A stretch of DNA of 64,000 nucleotides from Alistipes ihumii AP11 (GTDB lineage: Bacteria; Bacteroidota; Bacteroidia; Bacteroidales; Rikenellaceae): the NCBI RefSeq assembly GCF_025144665.1, contig NZ_CP102294.1, positions 2,480,001 to 2,544,000 on the forward strand, in the 5' to 3' direction. Shown in pieces: positions 51,802 through 60,482 of the stretch. Position 1 is the first letter of the stretch; each line of letters opens with the position of its first letter. Both the position numbers and the translations under genes were made by a program. The notes under the pieces were generated by a model, which saw nothing but the letters and a program-made list of their open reading frames with translations, had not been told where the DNA came from and made no database searches.

Positions 51802-51927
51802 CGTTTTTCCTCGTACGGAAAACCGCGCTTTCGCTCGGAGATTTCGGCGCTTCCCGAAAAAACGGCGGTCGGAGCGTTCCCCGATGCGAACGGAGAGCGC
51901 CCCGACCGGCGTCGGCCGAGTCCGAGA

Positions 51928-52440
51928 CTATCGGATCATCTTGTCGATCGTTCTTTTCAGAGCGGCGATATCGTGCTGGTAAGAGAGTATATCTTCCTCG
52001 TGGTCGAGCTCGTCTTCGAGTATCTCGACGGCCATTTTGGCGGTCGTATAGTCGATGCCGCTCGTGAAGTCGGCGATGTCCTGATAGCGCTTGATCGCGC
52101 AGCGCTCGCTGCGGAGGTTCTGCTCGAGGATCGTTTCGATGTACGGGTCGCTGGGAACTTCGTACCGGCAGCGCGCCATTCGGGTCCACTCGTCGGGACT
52201 CAGCACGGGCGTTCCGCCGAGCTGAATGATGCGCGTAATCAGTTTCCCAGCATGTTCGAGCTCCTCGTCGGCATGCTCGAGCAGCTCCGACTCGATCTCG
52301 CTGCGCATCGGGCCCTCCATGACGCGGGCCCCGACCCAGTATTGGTAATAGGCGAGCCATTCTTCGGCCAGCGCCTGGTTCAGCATTTCGGTCAGTTTTT
52401 GTACGTCGAGGTTCAGAACCTCCGCAGTCTCCTGTTTCAT
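51928..52440 (-). CDS. Ferritin-like / bacterioferritin-type diiron protein
   Basis: The 170-residue four-helix protein has diiron-type motifs: LNQALAEEWLAYYQY in helix 1, HADEELEHAGKL in helix 2, RSERCAIKRYQDI in helix 3 and ILEDELDHEEDIL in helix 4. Two ExxH-like pairs are present. It resembles the Dps-like (DPSL)/bacterioferritin group of anaerobes, used for iron storage or peroxide defence. Haem-binding methionine is not obvious. It is distinct from the FtnA protein at 24.9 kb, so the cell has two ferritin-family proteins. Confidence 0.85.
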   Translation of the reverse strand: MKQETAEVLNLDVQKLTEMLNQALAEEWLAYYQYWVGARVMEGPMRSEIESELLEHADEELEHAGKLITRIIQLGGTPVLSPDEWTRMARCRYEVPSDPYIETILEQNLRSERCAIKRYQDIADFTSGIDYTTAKMAVEILEDELDHEEDILSYQHDIAALKRTIDKMIR

Positions 52441-52703
52441 CGTCTTGCGTTTTTTAGTGGAAAATGTATGCGTGGATTATTGCAAAGACTGTGCTAAACA
52501 GCAAAGACGGCACATGGATACGGAACTGATCTCGCCTCCGTAGGTTTCCGGCTCTTTCATCCCCGTTTCGGAGCCGGAAGGTCGGTTTCGTACGATCCGG
52601 TTTATTCCGGAGGCGGCGGAATCCGGCTTCATTGGAACGCTTTTTTCTTGTTCGGAGCGACGAAGGCTGACGGAGAAGGCCGACAAAGGACGGAAATTCC
52701 TGC

Positions 52704-53792
52704 CTATTCCCTGAACCGGTAGAGCTGGTCTCGCAGCCGGGGCGTGAAACCCGCCTCGCGGATCGCGCGGCGGATGCCTTCGGCATCGAGCCGGTTGCGG
52801 GCTCCGGCCGACGAGACGACGTTTTCCTCGATCATGATCGAGCCCATGTCGTCGGCTCCTCCGTGCAGGGCGATCTGAGCCGTCTGCTTGCCTACGGTGA
52901 GCCAGGATGCCTGTATGTGGCGGATATCGGAGAGCACGATGCGGCTCAGCGCGATGATGCGCAGGTATTCGAGCGGAGAGAAGAAGGCGTCGACGCCTTC
53001 CTTTTCGAGCCGGGTTCCGCTGCTGCGGAAAATCCACGGGATGAAGGCGACGAATCCGTACCGGCCGGGAGGGCATTCGGCCTGCAGGTCGCGGATCTTG
53101 ATCAGGTGCTCGACGCGCTGGCGCGGCGTCTCGACGTGGCCGTACATCATCGTGGCCGACGTGGGCAGCCCGAGCCGGTGGGCCGTGCGCATGACCGACA
53201 GCCAGCGGTCGGCGTCGGGCTTTCCGGGCGATATGGCCCGCCGCACGCCGTTATCGAGAATCTCGGCCCCGGCTCCGGGCAGCGAATCGAGGCCGGCGTC
53301 CATCAGCCGGCGCAGCGTCGTCTCGTCGTCGAGCGAGCTGATGCGGGCGATGTGGGCGACCTCGGGTGCGCCGAGAGCGTGCAGCTTCAGCGTGGGATAA
53401 AGCCTCTTGAGCTCGCGGAACAGGTTCTCGTAAAAGTCGATGCCGAGCTTGGGATGCAGTCCGCCCTGCAGCAGCAACTGGTCGCCCCCCAGAGCGAGCG
53501 TCTCGTCGATTTTCCGCACGTACTGGTCGATCGTCGTCACATAGGCCCTTTCCCGGTCGTGCGGCTTGCAGTGGAAATTGCAGAACTTGCAGCCCGAGAT
53601 GCAGACGTTCGTAATATTGACGTTGCGGTCGATCTGCCATGTGACCGTACGGCCCGGCACGTGCTTTTGCCTCAGCTCCCATGCCAGCGACATCAGTTCG
53701 TCCAGCGGCCCCGATTCATAAAGGACGAGGGCTTCGTCGGCGGTCAGGAGATCGAGAGCGAGGGCTTTGCGGTAGATTTTTTCCATATCCAT
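52704..53792 (-). CDS. mqnC: Cyclic dehypoxanthinylfutalosine synthase
   Basis: MqnC is the radical-SAM cyclase of the futalosine route to menaquinone. The 362-residue protein has C64xxxC68xxC71 (CISGCKFCNF), the conserved LLLQGGLHPKLGIDFYENL and GAGAEILDNGVR, and YGHVETPRQRVEHLIKIRDLQ. MqnE is the closest paralogue, but TWQIDRNVNITNVCISGCKFC favours MqnC. Its presence implies menaquinone is made without the o-succinylbenzoate (Men) route, unlike most Bacteroides; other mqn genes are not in the window. It lies after a ferredoxin gene on the same strand, across a terminator. Confidence 0.93.
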   Translation of the reverse strand: MDMEKIYRKALALDLLTADEALVLYESGPLDELMSLAWELRQKHVPGRTVTWQIDRNVNITNVCISGCKFCNFHCKPHDRERAYVTTIDQYVRKIDETLALGGDQLLLQGGLHPKLGIDFYENLFRELKRLYPTLKLHALGAPEVAHIARISSLDDETTLRRLMDAGLDSLPGAGAEILDNGVRRAISPGKPDADRWLSVMRTAHRLGLPTSATMMYGHVETPRQRVEHLIKIRDLQAECPPGRYGFVAFIPWIFRSSGTRLEKEGVDAFFSPLEYLRIIALSRIVLSDIRHIQASWLTVGKQTAQIALHGGADDMGSIMIEENVVSSAGARNRLDAEGIRRAIREAGFTPRLRDQLYRFRE

Positions 53793-53815
53793 CGGTATGC
53801 AGCGGGTCGGGATAC

Positions 53816-53851
53816 AATAAAACCGTTCCTCGCCCGAGGAACGGTTTTATT
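53816..53851 (-). terminator. Terminator between ferredoxin and mqnC genes
   Basis: AATAAAACCGTTCCTC pairs with GAGGAACGGTTTTATT across GCCC. It gives U-runs on both strands, 16 bases past the ferredoxin stop. Confidence 0.88.
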
Positions 53852-53866
53852 GCGGTCGGTTCGGAC

Positions 53867-54037
53867 TTATTCCAAGTGAATCGATTCGGTCGGGCAGACG
53901 TCGGCGCAGGTTCCGCACTCGGTGCAGACGCTGGGATCGATCTTGTAAACGTCTCCTGCGGAGATCGCTTCAACCGGACATTCGTCGATACAAGTACCGC
54001 ATGCGGTGCAGGTATCTTCGCTGATTTTGTAAGCCAT
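53867..54037 (-). CDS. 2[4Fe-4S] ferredoxin
   Basis: This 56-residue protein has two CxxCxxCxxxCP clusters (C10, C13, C16, C20 and C38, C41, C44, C48), the clostridial-type low-potential ferredoxin. It carries electrons for enzymes such as pyruvate:ferredoxin oxidoreductase or radical-SAM proteins. Nearby MqnC and MiaB need such electrons, but the pairing is only positional. It has a canonical promoter and a strong terminator, so it is monocistronic. Confidence 0.95.
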   Translation of the reverse strand: MAYKISEDTCTACGTCIDECPVEAISAGDVYKIDPSVCTECGTCADVCPTESIHLE

Positions 54038-54074
54038 TTTCTTCTGTTTTAAGTTTTGTAAAGAAATTACGATG

Positions 54075-54082
54075 CAAATATA
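54075..54082 (-). promoter_or_regulatory. -7 box of ferredoxin gene
   Basis: TATATTTG on the minus strand matches TAnnTTTG in an AT-rich leader. Confidence 0.77.
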
Positions 54083-54295
54083 TAATTATTATTCTTTCCG
54101 GTCAAAAAAAGGCGGGCCGTTTTGAGCGGAAGGAGTGCGTGCGGGACGAGCCGCGCGGCCTCTGTTTCGTGAGATGAAATACTCGCCGGGAAATTCCGGC
54201 CGGAGGATACCGTCTCGTCTCCCGTACGGCAGGAATCGGCAGGCGTCACGGACGATTCCGACAGCGTTCCTCCGCGGTTCCGGAACCGCAGAGGG

Positions 54296-55696
54296 TCAGT
54301 GTCCGGGCATCCCGCCGTCCCGGACCGAAAGCGCTTCGCCGGTCAGCGTGGCCGACGTACAGCCGGTGATGCGGACCGTCACGTATTCTCCGGCCCGGTG
54401 GGTGCCTCGGTCGAATACGACGACCTTGTTCTGCGACGTGCGGCCGAACAGCTGGTCGTCGCGTCGCTTGGAGACTCCTTCGACGAGCACCTCGAACGTG
54501 CGGCCTACGTCGCGGCGGTTGCTTTCGAGCGACAGCTCGTTCTGCAGCTCGATGATTTGCGTCAGCCGCGCCGTCTTCACGTTTTCGGGCACGTCGTCGG
54601 CCATGTGCCTCGCGGCTTTCGTATTCGGCCGCTCCGAGTATTTGAACATGAAGGCGAACTCGTAGCCCACCTCCCGCATCAGCGACAGCGTGTCGCGGTG
54701 TTCCTGCTCGGTCTCGGTGCAGAATCCCGCGATCAGGTCGGTCGAGATCGCGCAGTCGGGCAGGATGCGGCGGATCGCCTCGATTCGGCCGAGATACCAT
54801 TCGCGCGTGTACTTGCGGTTCATCAGTTCCAGTATCCGGGAGTTGCCCGACTGGGCGGGCAGGTGAATGGCGCGGCAGATGTTCGGATGTCTGGCCATCG
54901 CGTGGAGCAGTTCGTCGCTCAGGTCCTTGGGGTGGGAGGTCGAGAAGCGCACCCGCAGCAGCGGATCGACGGAAGCCACTTGCTCGAGCAGGCCCGCGAA
55001 GTCGGTCGTCTTCCCGTCGCGCTCCCAGCGGTACGAGTTGACGTTTTGGCCGAGCAGCGTCACCTCGCGGTAGCCCGCGCCGAACAGTTCTCCTACCTCG
55101 CGCAGGATCGACTGCGGGTCGCGCGAACGCTCGGCTCCCCGGGTGTAGGGCACCACGCAGTACGAGCACATGTTGTTACAGCCGCGCATGATCGACACGA
55201 AAGCGCTGACGCCGTTGCGGTCGAGCCGCACGGGCGAGATCTCGGCATAGGTCTCCTCCTGCGACAGCAGCACGTTGACCGACCGGGCTCCGTCGCGCGC
55301 TTGCCGGAGGAGGCGGGGCAGGTCGCGGTAGGCGTCCGGTCCCGCCACGACGTCGACCGGACTGTCGCCCTCGAGCAGTCGCTCCTTGAGCCGCTCGGCC
55401 ATGCAACCCAGTATGCCGATCCGTACGCCGGGCTTTTTTCTCTTGAAAGGGCCCAGTTCGCGCAGCCGGGACCGAATGCGTTGTTCCGCGTTGTCGCGGA
55501 TCGAGCAGGTGTTCAGCAGAATCACGTCGGCTTCTTCGACGCGCTCGGTGTAACGGTAGCCTTCGTCTTGGAGGATCGACAGCACGATTTCGCTGTCGCC
55601 CGCGTTCATCTGGCAGCCGTAAGTTTCGATATAGAGCTTGCTGCCGTCGCCCGCGAGCGGACGGAGCGAGCGGAGATTCTCTGGGCGGAATTCCAT
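54296..55696 (-). CDS. miaB: tRNA-2-methylthio-N6-dimethylallyladenosine synthase
   Basis: MiaB adds the methylthio group to i6A37 of tRNAs reading UNN codons. The 466-residue radical-SAM protein has N-terminal cluster ligands C28 (ETYGCQMN), C64 and C98, the radical-SAM motif C173xxxC177xxC180 (GCNNMCSYC), and a C-terminal TRAM domain. [13 protein letters not shown] and [18 protein letters not shown] separate it from RimO at 23.3 kb. It is 10 bases from the YitT gene on the same strand, so they may be co-transcribed. Confidence 0.97.
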   Translation of the reverse strand: MEFRPENLRSLRPLAGDGSKLYIETYGCQMNAGDSEIVLSILQDEGYRYTERVEEADVILLNTCSIRDNAEQRIRSRLRELGPFKRKKPGVRIGILGCMAERLKERLLEGDSPVDVVAGPDAYRDLPRLLRQARDGARSVNVLLSQEETYAEISPVRLDRNGVSAFVSIMRGCNNMCSYCVVPYTRGAERSRDPQSILREVGELFGAGYREVTLLGQNVNSYRWERDGKTTDFAGLLEQVASVDPLLRVRFSTSHPKDLSDELLHAMARHPNICRAIHLPAQSGNSRILELMNRKYTREWYLGRIEAIRRILPDCAISTDLIAGFCTETEQEHRDTLSLMREVGYEFAFMFKYSERPNTKAARHMADDVPENVKTARLTQIIELQNELSLESNRRDVGRTFEVLVEGVSKRRDDQLFGRTSQNKVVVFDRGTHRAGEYVTVRITGCTSATLTGEALSVRDGGMPGH

Positions 55697-55706
55697 CGGG
55701 TCGTCG

Positions 55707-56627
55707 TCATTTTTTTTCGGGGAACGCCTTGAAGCCGTCCCCGTAGGTTTCGTATGCGTCCACGATCACGACGAACGACGCCGGATCGATCTGGTGAATC
55801 ATGTTCTGGAGCATCGACACCTCGTTGCGGCTCACCACCAGAAAGATCATGTCGCGCTGCTGAGCGGTATACATGCCGGTGGACTTGATATAGGTTCCTC
55901 CCCGGTCCATCTTGTCGAGGATGAATTCCCGGATTTCGTCCTGACGGTCGGATATGATGAAAAGCAGCTTGTCGTAGCTGGGGCCGTCGATGATGTAGTC
56001 GATGATCCGCGACGACACAAAGATAGTGATTAGCGAGTAGAGCGGCAAACGCCAGTCGCCCAAAACGACCATACCGAAGACGATGATACACGAGTCGACG
56101 AGCAGGATGGCCCGCGAAAAGCGCATCCGCGTGTAGCGCGTCAGCAGCATGGCGATGATGTCGGTTCCGCCCGAAGTGGCATGCCCCTTGATGATCAGGC
56201 CCGTACCGCAGCCCAGAAACACGCCGCCGAAGATGCAGACCAGAAACATGTCCTGCGAAAGGTTCATGTTGCCTCCGAACATCGTGGCCGGGTTTTCCCC
56301 TATGAGGTAGGTCATGCCGTTCATGACTACCGGAATCAGCAGGGCCGAGCAGACCGTCTTGACGCCGAACATCCGGCCGAACACTTTCAGTCCGATCAGC
56401 AGCAGCGGAATGTCGAGCATCAGACCGAACGTTCCGACCTGAACCGAGGGTACGAGCGCGTGCAGCACGATACCGGTGCCGTACACGCCTCCGGGAACGA
56501 CCCTGTACGGGTTCATGAACAGCACGAAGCCGGCCGACAGGATCACGCTGCCCAGAATGACGCAGAACCACGAGCTCAGCGATTGCCGGGCAAGCAGCTT
56601 GTCGTAGAATTTCGATACCATTTCCAT
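55707..56627 (-). CDS. YitT-family (DUF161/DUF2179) membrane protein
   Basis: The 306-residue protein has about six hydrophobic segments in residues 18-205 ([43 protein letters not shown]) and a soluble DUF2179 domain at the C-terminus (residues about 220-300, [39 protein letters not shown]). The family is widespread; the transported compound or signal is unknown. It leads a short unit with miaB and has a promoter box upstream. Confidence 0.9.
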   Translation of the reverse strand: MEMVSKFYDKLLARQSLSSWFCVILGSVILSAGFVLFMNPYRVVPGGVYGTGIVLHALVPSVQVGTFGLMLDIPLLLIGLKVFGRMFGVKTVCSALLIPVVMNGMTYLIGENPATMFGGNMNLSQDMFLVCIFGGVFLGCGTGLIIKGHATSGGTDIIAMLLTRYTRMRFSRAILLVDSCIIVFGMVVLGDWRLPLYSLITIFVSSRIIDYIIDGPSYDKLLFIISDRQDEIREFILDKMDRGGTYIKSTGMYTAQQRDMIFLVVSRNEVSMLQNMIHQIDPASFVVIVDAYETYGDGFKAFPEKK

Positions 56628-56646
56628 AGGGATTCGGAATAATTAA

Positions 56647-56654
56647 CAAAAGTA
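56647..56654 (-). promoter_or_regulatory. -7 box of YitT-miaB
   Basis: TACTTTTG on the minus strand matches TAnnTTTG, 19 bases before the ATG. Confidence 0.65.
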
Positions 56655-56696
56655 GTCAATTTTGTTAAAACCGAAAACAAGTTCCGGCGAAAGAGC

Positions 56697-56714
56697 TATC
56701 TTTGCATAACTTTG
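56697..56714 (+). promoter_or_regulatory. Two adjacent -7 boxes of plsY
   Basis: TATCTTTG (56697-56704) and TAACTTTG (56707-56714) both match TAnnTTTG, the same double arrangement as before the agmatinase-like gene. Confidence 0.7.
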
Positions 56715-56734
56715 CGCTACAAACGGAACGTTTT

Positions 56735-57361
56735 ATGGCTTTGAACGTATTTTTCATTCTGGTGGCCTATGTGCTGGGGTCGATTCCGAGCGCCGTATGG
56801 ATCGGCAAGCGTTTTTACGGCATCGACGTCCGGGAACACGGCAGCCGCAACGCCGGGGCGACCAATACGCTCCGGGTGTTGGGCGCGCGGGCCGCGCTGC
56901 CGGTTTTCGCAATCGACATACTGAAGGGCTTCGCTGCCGTCATGCTGGCGCACTTGTCCGGCTACGAGGCCGGCAGCAGCCAGATGTTCAACCTGAAGAT
57001 AGCGCTTGTGGCCGCCGCCGTGGCGGGGCACATCCTGCCGCTGTTCGCCGATTTCCGCGGAGGCAAGGGGGTCGCCACGCTGGCCGGAGCCGTGCTGGCC
57101 GTATACCCGGGTGCCGTTCTGCTCTGCCTGATCGTTTTCGCCGTCGTTTTCGGATTGACGCACTACGTGTCGCTCGGCTCGATGAGCGCCGGGGTAGCGT
57201 TTCCGATATTCATCCTGATTCTGAAGCGGCAGCCTCCGGTCTCGCTCGTAGTGTTCGGTTGCGTGATCGCCCTGCTGCTACTGTTTACGCATCGCAAGAA
57301 TATACGTCGTTTGTTGACTCGCAGCGAGTCGAAGACCTACCTGTTCAAGCACAAGGGCTGA
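56735..57361 (+). CDS. plsY: Acyl-phosphate:glycerol-3-phosphate acyltransferase
   Basis: PlsY moves an acyl group from acyl-phosphate to glycerol-3-phosphate, the first step of phospholipid synthesis. The 208-residue membrane protein has the three family motifs GSIPSAVWIGK, GSRNAGATNTLRVLG and FRGGKGVATLAG with about seven membrane helices. ATG 56735 gives MALNVFFILVAYVLG. It is preceded by two tandem promoter boxes and no co-transcribed gene. Confidence 0.96.
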   Translation: MALNVFFILVAYVLGSIPSAVWIGKRFYGIDVREHGSRNAGATNTLRVLGARAALPVFAIDILKGFAAVMLAHLSGYEAGSSQMFNLKIALVAAAVAGHILPLFADFRGGKGVATLAGAVLAVYPGAVLLCLIVFAVVFGLTHYVSLGSMSAGVAFPIFILILKRQPPVSLVVFGCVIALLLLFTHRKNIRRLLTRSESKTYLFKHKG

Positions 57362-57633
57362 TCGGCGCCTGTTGCGGCTGTCCGCGTTTCTGGGGTCGGT
57401 CGGAGCTCGTTCCCTGCCTGCTGCCGGGCGGGCATATGCCGTTCCCGGGCGTCGGTAATTTTGCGTATGCCGGCGTGCTTGGGCGATTATCCGGCCTTTC
57501 GTTCATCCCGGTATGGAATGTCGGTCTGCATCCGCTGCGACTGCCGGTAGTGGCTGCGGCGGATACTCTTTTGGCCCCGGCGGGTAGCCCTCGTCCGGGA
57601 TACGGCATGGCCGTTGCGGCCTGCGCTTTCCTG

Positions 57634-58704
57634 CTACGATATGCTCAGTTCCTCGATCGGCTGCTGCTGGATTGTGTCGAGAGGGTGAGCCTGATACCCG
57701 ATCCGCGCGAAGTCGATTTTCTTCAGGTCGATGCAGCGGATCGAGTTGTTGTACGACGTTTTGTAGTAGAGTCTGCGGTTCGCCAGATCGATCGCCGAGG
57801 TCCACTGCGTCGCGCTCGGTATGTCGGGAGCATGGCCTTCGGGGTGCTCGATTCCGATCGGAATGTCGAAGTTGTTCAGAATATGGAAGCTCTGCAATAC
57901 CGCGTCGAGTCCCGTCCCGCATGCCGGGGCGGTCGCTTTGTAGAACGCGATCCGGACGAAACGAGAGGGCGGGGTGACGTCTCCCGGGATACCCAGAAAT
58001 CCGGAGCCTGCGCCGAAGGGGAATATCCGGACGTTTCCGATCCGTTGCGCTTCGGCGTTTCCCGGATGCAGATTCACGTAATTGTTCAGATTGGTTATCT
58101 GCCACGGAAAGTCGGGCGAGTTCGTCAGCACGCCGACTTCGTTGTCGTAGAAGCGGGGCTCGCCGTCGATGAACTCCAGCACGACCTGCTTGCCGGTCGC
58201 GTCCGCGATGCGCCAGTGGACGGTCGAGCCGACGGAGGGATCGATCGATACGACCCGTACGGTCTGTGTGGCGGCTTTGACTTCGTCTACGGAGGAGAAT
58301 TGCGAGAGTATCCACGCGACATACTGGAGATCCGAGAGCGTCCGGTCGTTCCGGGTCGAATCGTAGGCCGGGTATTTGCCGTAATGGGGGAAGTAGAACA
58401 GTCCGGCCGACAGTCCGGCTTCGTTGATTCCCTCGGCGATGAACTCTTCCCGGACGATCGTCAGTCCGACCGCCCCGTATTTTGCGCGGAACGACAAACC
58501 GTTGGCTCCGGTAGGCGTGTATGAGACGGTTTCGTGCTGCCGGGGAATGACGACATAGCCGCTGGGCAGCGGGCTCTCGCCCCATTCGATCGTGCGTGCC
58601 GTGACGAAGGCCCCGTCCCGGGCCGTGAAGGAGATGCCGGTGCATGCCAGCGCGGGCGCCGTGCCGTTCAGCAGCAGTGCTGCCCAAAGGAATGTTCTTT
58701 TCAT
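57634..58704 (-). CDS. Secreted choloylglycine hydrolase / penicillin V acylase family enzyme
   Basis: This 356-residue Ntn hydrolase has a signal peptide ending ALA, and the catalytic Cys21 directly follows it (ALA-CTGISF), so cleavage both exports and activates the enzyme. VTARTIEWGE supplies the conserved Arg, and NEAGLSAGLFYFPHYG, LTNSPDFPWQITNLNNY and the late Arg in TPPSRFVRIAFYKA line the active site. It would cleave linear amides such as conjugated bile salts or penicillin V in the periplasm. Gram-negative bile salt hydrolases of Bacteroidetes have this signal-peptide layout, but activity cannot be told from sequence. Confidence 0.88.
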   Translation of the reverse strand: MKRTFLWAALLLNGTAPALACTGISFTARDGAFVTARTIEWGESPLPSGYVVIPRQHETVSYTPTGANGLSFRAKYGAVGLTIVREEFIAEGINEAGLSAGLFYFPHYGKYPAYDSTRNDRTLSDLQYVAWILSQFSSVDEVKAATQTVRVVSIDPSVGSTVHWRIADATGKQVVLEFIDGEPRFYDNEVGVLTNSPDFPWQITNLNNYVNLHPGNAEAQRIGNVRIFPFGAGSGFLGIPGDVTPPSRFVRIAFYKATAPACGTGLDAVLQSFHILNNFDIPIGIEHPEGHAPDIPSATQWTSAIDLANRRLYYKTSYNNSIRCIDLKKIDFARIGYQAHPLDTIQQQPIEELSIS

Positions 58705-58738
58705 GTTTTTATTCGCTAAGTGTCGGTGAGAGGAATTG

Positions 58739-58746
58739 CAAATATG
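58739..58746 (-). promoter_or_regulatory. -7-like box of acylase gene
   Basis: CATATTTG on the minus strand differs from TAnnTTTG at one base, 35 bases upstream of the ATG. Confidence 0.45.
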
Positions 58747-58954
58747 CTGCCGTGTCTGAGCCGGCCGCGTTTCGTGCGGAACCGCATTGAACGACGGTCG
58801 GTCCTGTGCCGTCGAAAAACGGCGCGACGCCCGGTTCGTTTGCGTGCCGTCCGTTATGCGTTCGATGGCGTCTGGCGCGGTCCCGCCGGACCGGGTTCGT
58901 CCCTCGGGCATGCGAGGCGGGCCCGGGGAAGACGAGTCGGATCGGCTTCCGGCT

Positions 58955-59000
58955 TAAAAGCCGATCGCCCCGGAAACTCAGCGGCTTTCGGGGCGATCGG
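58955..59000 (-). terminator. Terminator of serS
   Basis: CCGATCGCCCCG pairs with CGGGGCGATCGG, followed on the minus strand by CTTTTAAG. It lies about 20 bases past serS. Confidence 0.75.
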
Positions 59001-59019
59001 AGTGGCTTTCGAGCCTGCT

Positions 59020-60291
59020 TTACTTGATCGTATCGAAGCGAGTGTAGGGAACCAGCGCGGCCGGAATGCGGATACCCTCGGGCGTCTGGTTGTTCTCGAG
59101 CAGCGCGGCTACGATACGCGGCAGCGCGAGCGAGCTGCCGTTGAGCGTGTGGCAGAGCTGCGTCCGCTTGTTCGCGTCGCGGTAGCGGAGTTTGAGCCGG
59201 TTGGCTTGGAACGACTCGAAGTTCGACACGGACGAGACTTCGAGCCAGCGCTGCTGGGCGGCCGAGAAGACCTCGAAGTCGTACGTGATGGCCGACGTGA
59301 AACTCATGTCGCCGCCGCACAGGCGCAGGATGCGGTACGGAAGCTCCAGCTTCCGTACGATGCTCTCCACATGGGCGATCATCCCGTCGAGCGCTTCGTA
59401 CGAGCGGTCGGGATGCGCGATCTGCACGATTTCGACCTTGTCGAACTGGTGCAGGCGGTTCAATCCCCGCACGTCCTTGCCGTAGGAGCCGGCCTCGCGC
59501 CGGAAGCAGGGGGTATAGGCGGTCATCTTGACCGGAAAGTCCGACTCGCTGAGAATCACGTCGCGGTAGATGTTCGTCACGGGAACTTCGGCCGTCGGGA
59601 TCAGGTAGAAATTGTCCGCTGTCACGTGGTACATCTGGCCTTCCTTGTCGGGCAACTGGCCGGTTCCGAAGCCCGAGGCTTCGTTGACCATCAGCGGAGG
59701 CATGATTTCGGTATATCCTGCCGCCGTGTTGCAGTCGAGAAAGAACGAGATCAGCGCGCGCTGCAGGGCCGATCCCTGTCCCTTGTACACGGGGAAGCCC
59801 GCTCCGGTCAGCTTCACGCCCAGCTCGAAATCGATGATGTCGTACTTGCGGGCCAGCTCCCAGTGCGGGAGCGCGTCGGAGGGCAGCTCGGGCGTCGCTC
59901 CTCCCGTCCGCACGACGACGTTGTCGGCGGCGGTCAGGCCGTGCGGCACGTCCTTGTTCGGAAAGTTGGGCAACTTGACGATTTCGGCGTTGAGCTCCGC
60001 CTCCACGTCGCGCAGCCGCCCGTCGAGCTCTTTGGATGCTTCTTTCAGCGCGGCCGTGCGTGCCTTGGCCGCTTCGGCTTCGTCCTTTTTGCCCTGCTTG
60101 AAAAGCATGCCTATTTCTTTCGCTATGGCGTTCTGTTCGGCCAGATTGCCGTCCAGCCGCGCTTGAATCGACTTGCGTTCGTCGTCCAGCTTCTCGATTC
60201 GGTCGACGGCCTCGGCGGCGTCTACGCCCTTGACGGCCAGACGCTCGATCGTGTAGGCCCTGTTTTCCCGGATTTGCTTTATCGTCAGCAT
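59020..60291 (-). CDS. serS: Seryl-tRNA synthetase
   Basis: SerRS charges tRNA-Ser (and tRNA-Sec where present). The 423-residue class II enzyme has an N-terminal two-helix tRNA-binding arm (about 25-105, IEKLDDERKSIQARLDGN to LKEASKELDGRL), motif 2 in TPCFRREAGSYGKDVRGLNR and motif 3 in SSLALPRIVAALLENNQ. HQFDKVEI is the active-site strand. It has a promoter divergent from the glutaminyl cyclase gene and its own terminator. Confidence 0.97.
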   Translation of the reverse strand: MLTIKQIRENRAYTIERLAVKGVDAAEAVDRIEKLDDERKSIQARLDGNLAEQNAIAKEIGMLFKQGKKDEAEAAKARTAALKEASKELDGRLRDVEAELNAEIVKLPNFPNKDVPHGLTAADNVVVRTGGATPELPSDALPHWELARKYDIIDFELGVKLTGAGFPVYKGQGSALQRALISFFLDCNTAAGYTEIMPPLMVNEASGFGTGQLPDKEGQMYHVTADNFYLIPTAEVPVTNIYRDVILSESDFPVKMTAYTPCFRREAGSYGKDVRGLNRLHQFDKVEIVQIAHPDRSYEALDGMIAHVESIVRKLELPYRILRLCGGDMSFTSAITYDFEVFSAAQQRWLEVSSVSNFESFQANRLKLRYRDANKRTQLCHTLNGSSLALPRIVAALLENNQTPEGIRIPAALVPYTRFDTIK

Positions 60292-60432
60292 TATTCGTTA
60301 AAATTTTATCGTGTTGTTTCGTTTTTGCGTCTTTTTGCTCGAACCCATTGTACTGACAATCTGTCGGTTGTTCGAGTTTCGCGCAGCGGGCGGGAACTTG
60401 TCTCCTCACCGCCGTTTTCGCCGCCGGTGAGG

Positions 60433-60440
60433 CAAAGATA
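60433..60440 (-). promoter_or_regulatory. -7 box of serS
   Basis: TATCTTTG on the minus strand matches TAnnTTTG. It is 11 bases from the divergent cyclase promoter box. Confidence 0.7.
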
Positions 60441-60451
60441 CTAATTTTTCG

Positions 60452-60459
60452 TACCTTTG
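60452..60459 (+). promoter_or_regulatory. -7 box of glutaminyl cyclase gene
   Basis: TACCTTTG matches TAnnTTTG, 23 bases before the ATG. Confidence 0.72.
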
Positions 60460-60482
60460 TAACCTAAAGGAATGCCTATTTT

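Larger units (their letters stand above)
58705..59019. other. Intergenic region between serS and the acylase gene
   Basis: The 315 bases contain the serS terminator and a weak promoter-like box at 58739. No gene is seen. Confidence 0.5.

Noticed and set aside
53867-55696. Menaquinone-specific role for the ferredoxin and MiaB neighbours of MqnC
   Set aside because: A strong terminator separates ferredoxin from mqnC, and MiaB has a well-known tRNA role. Adjacency alone does not support a pathway link.
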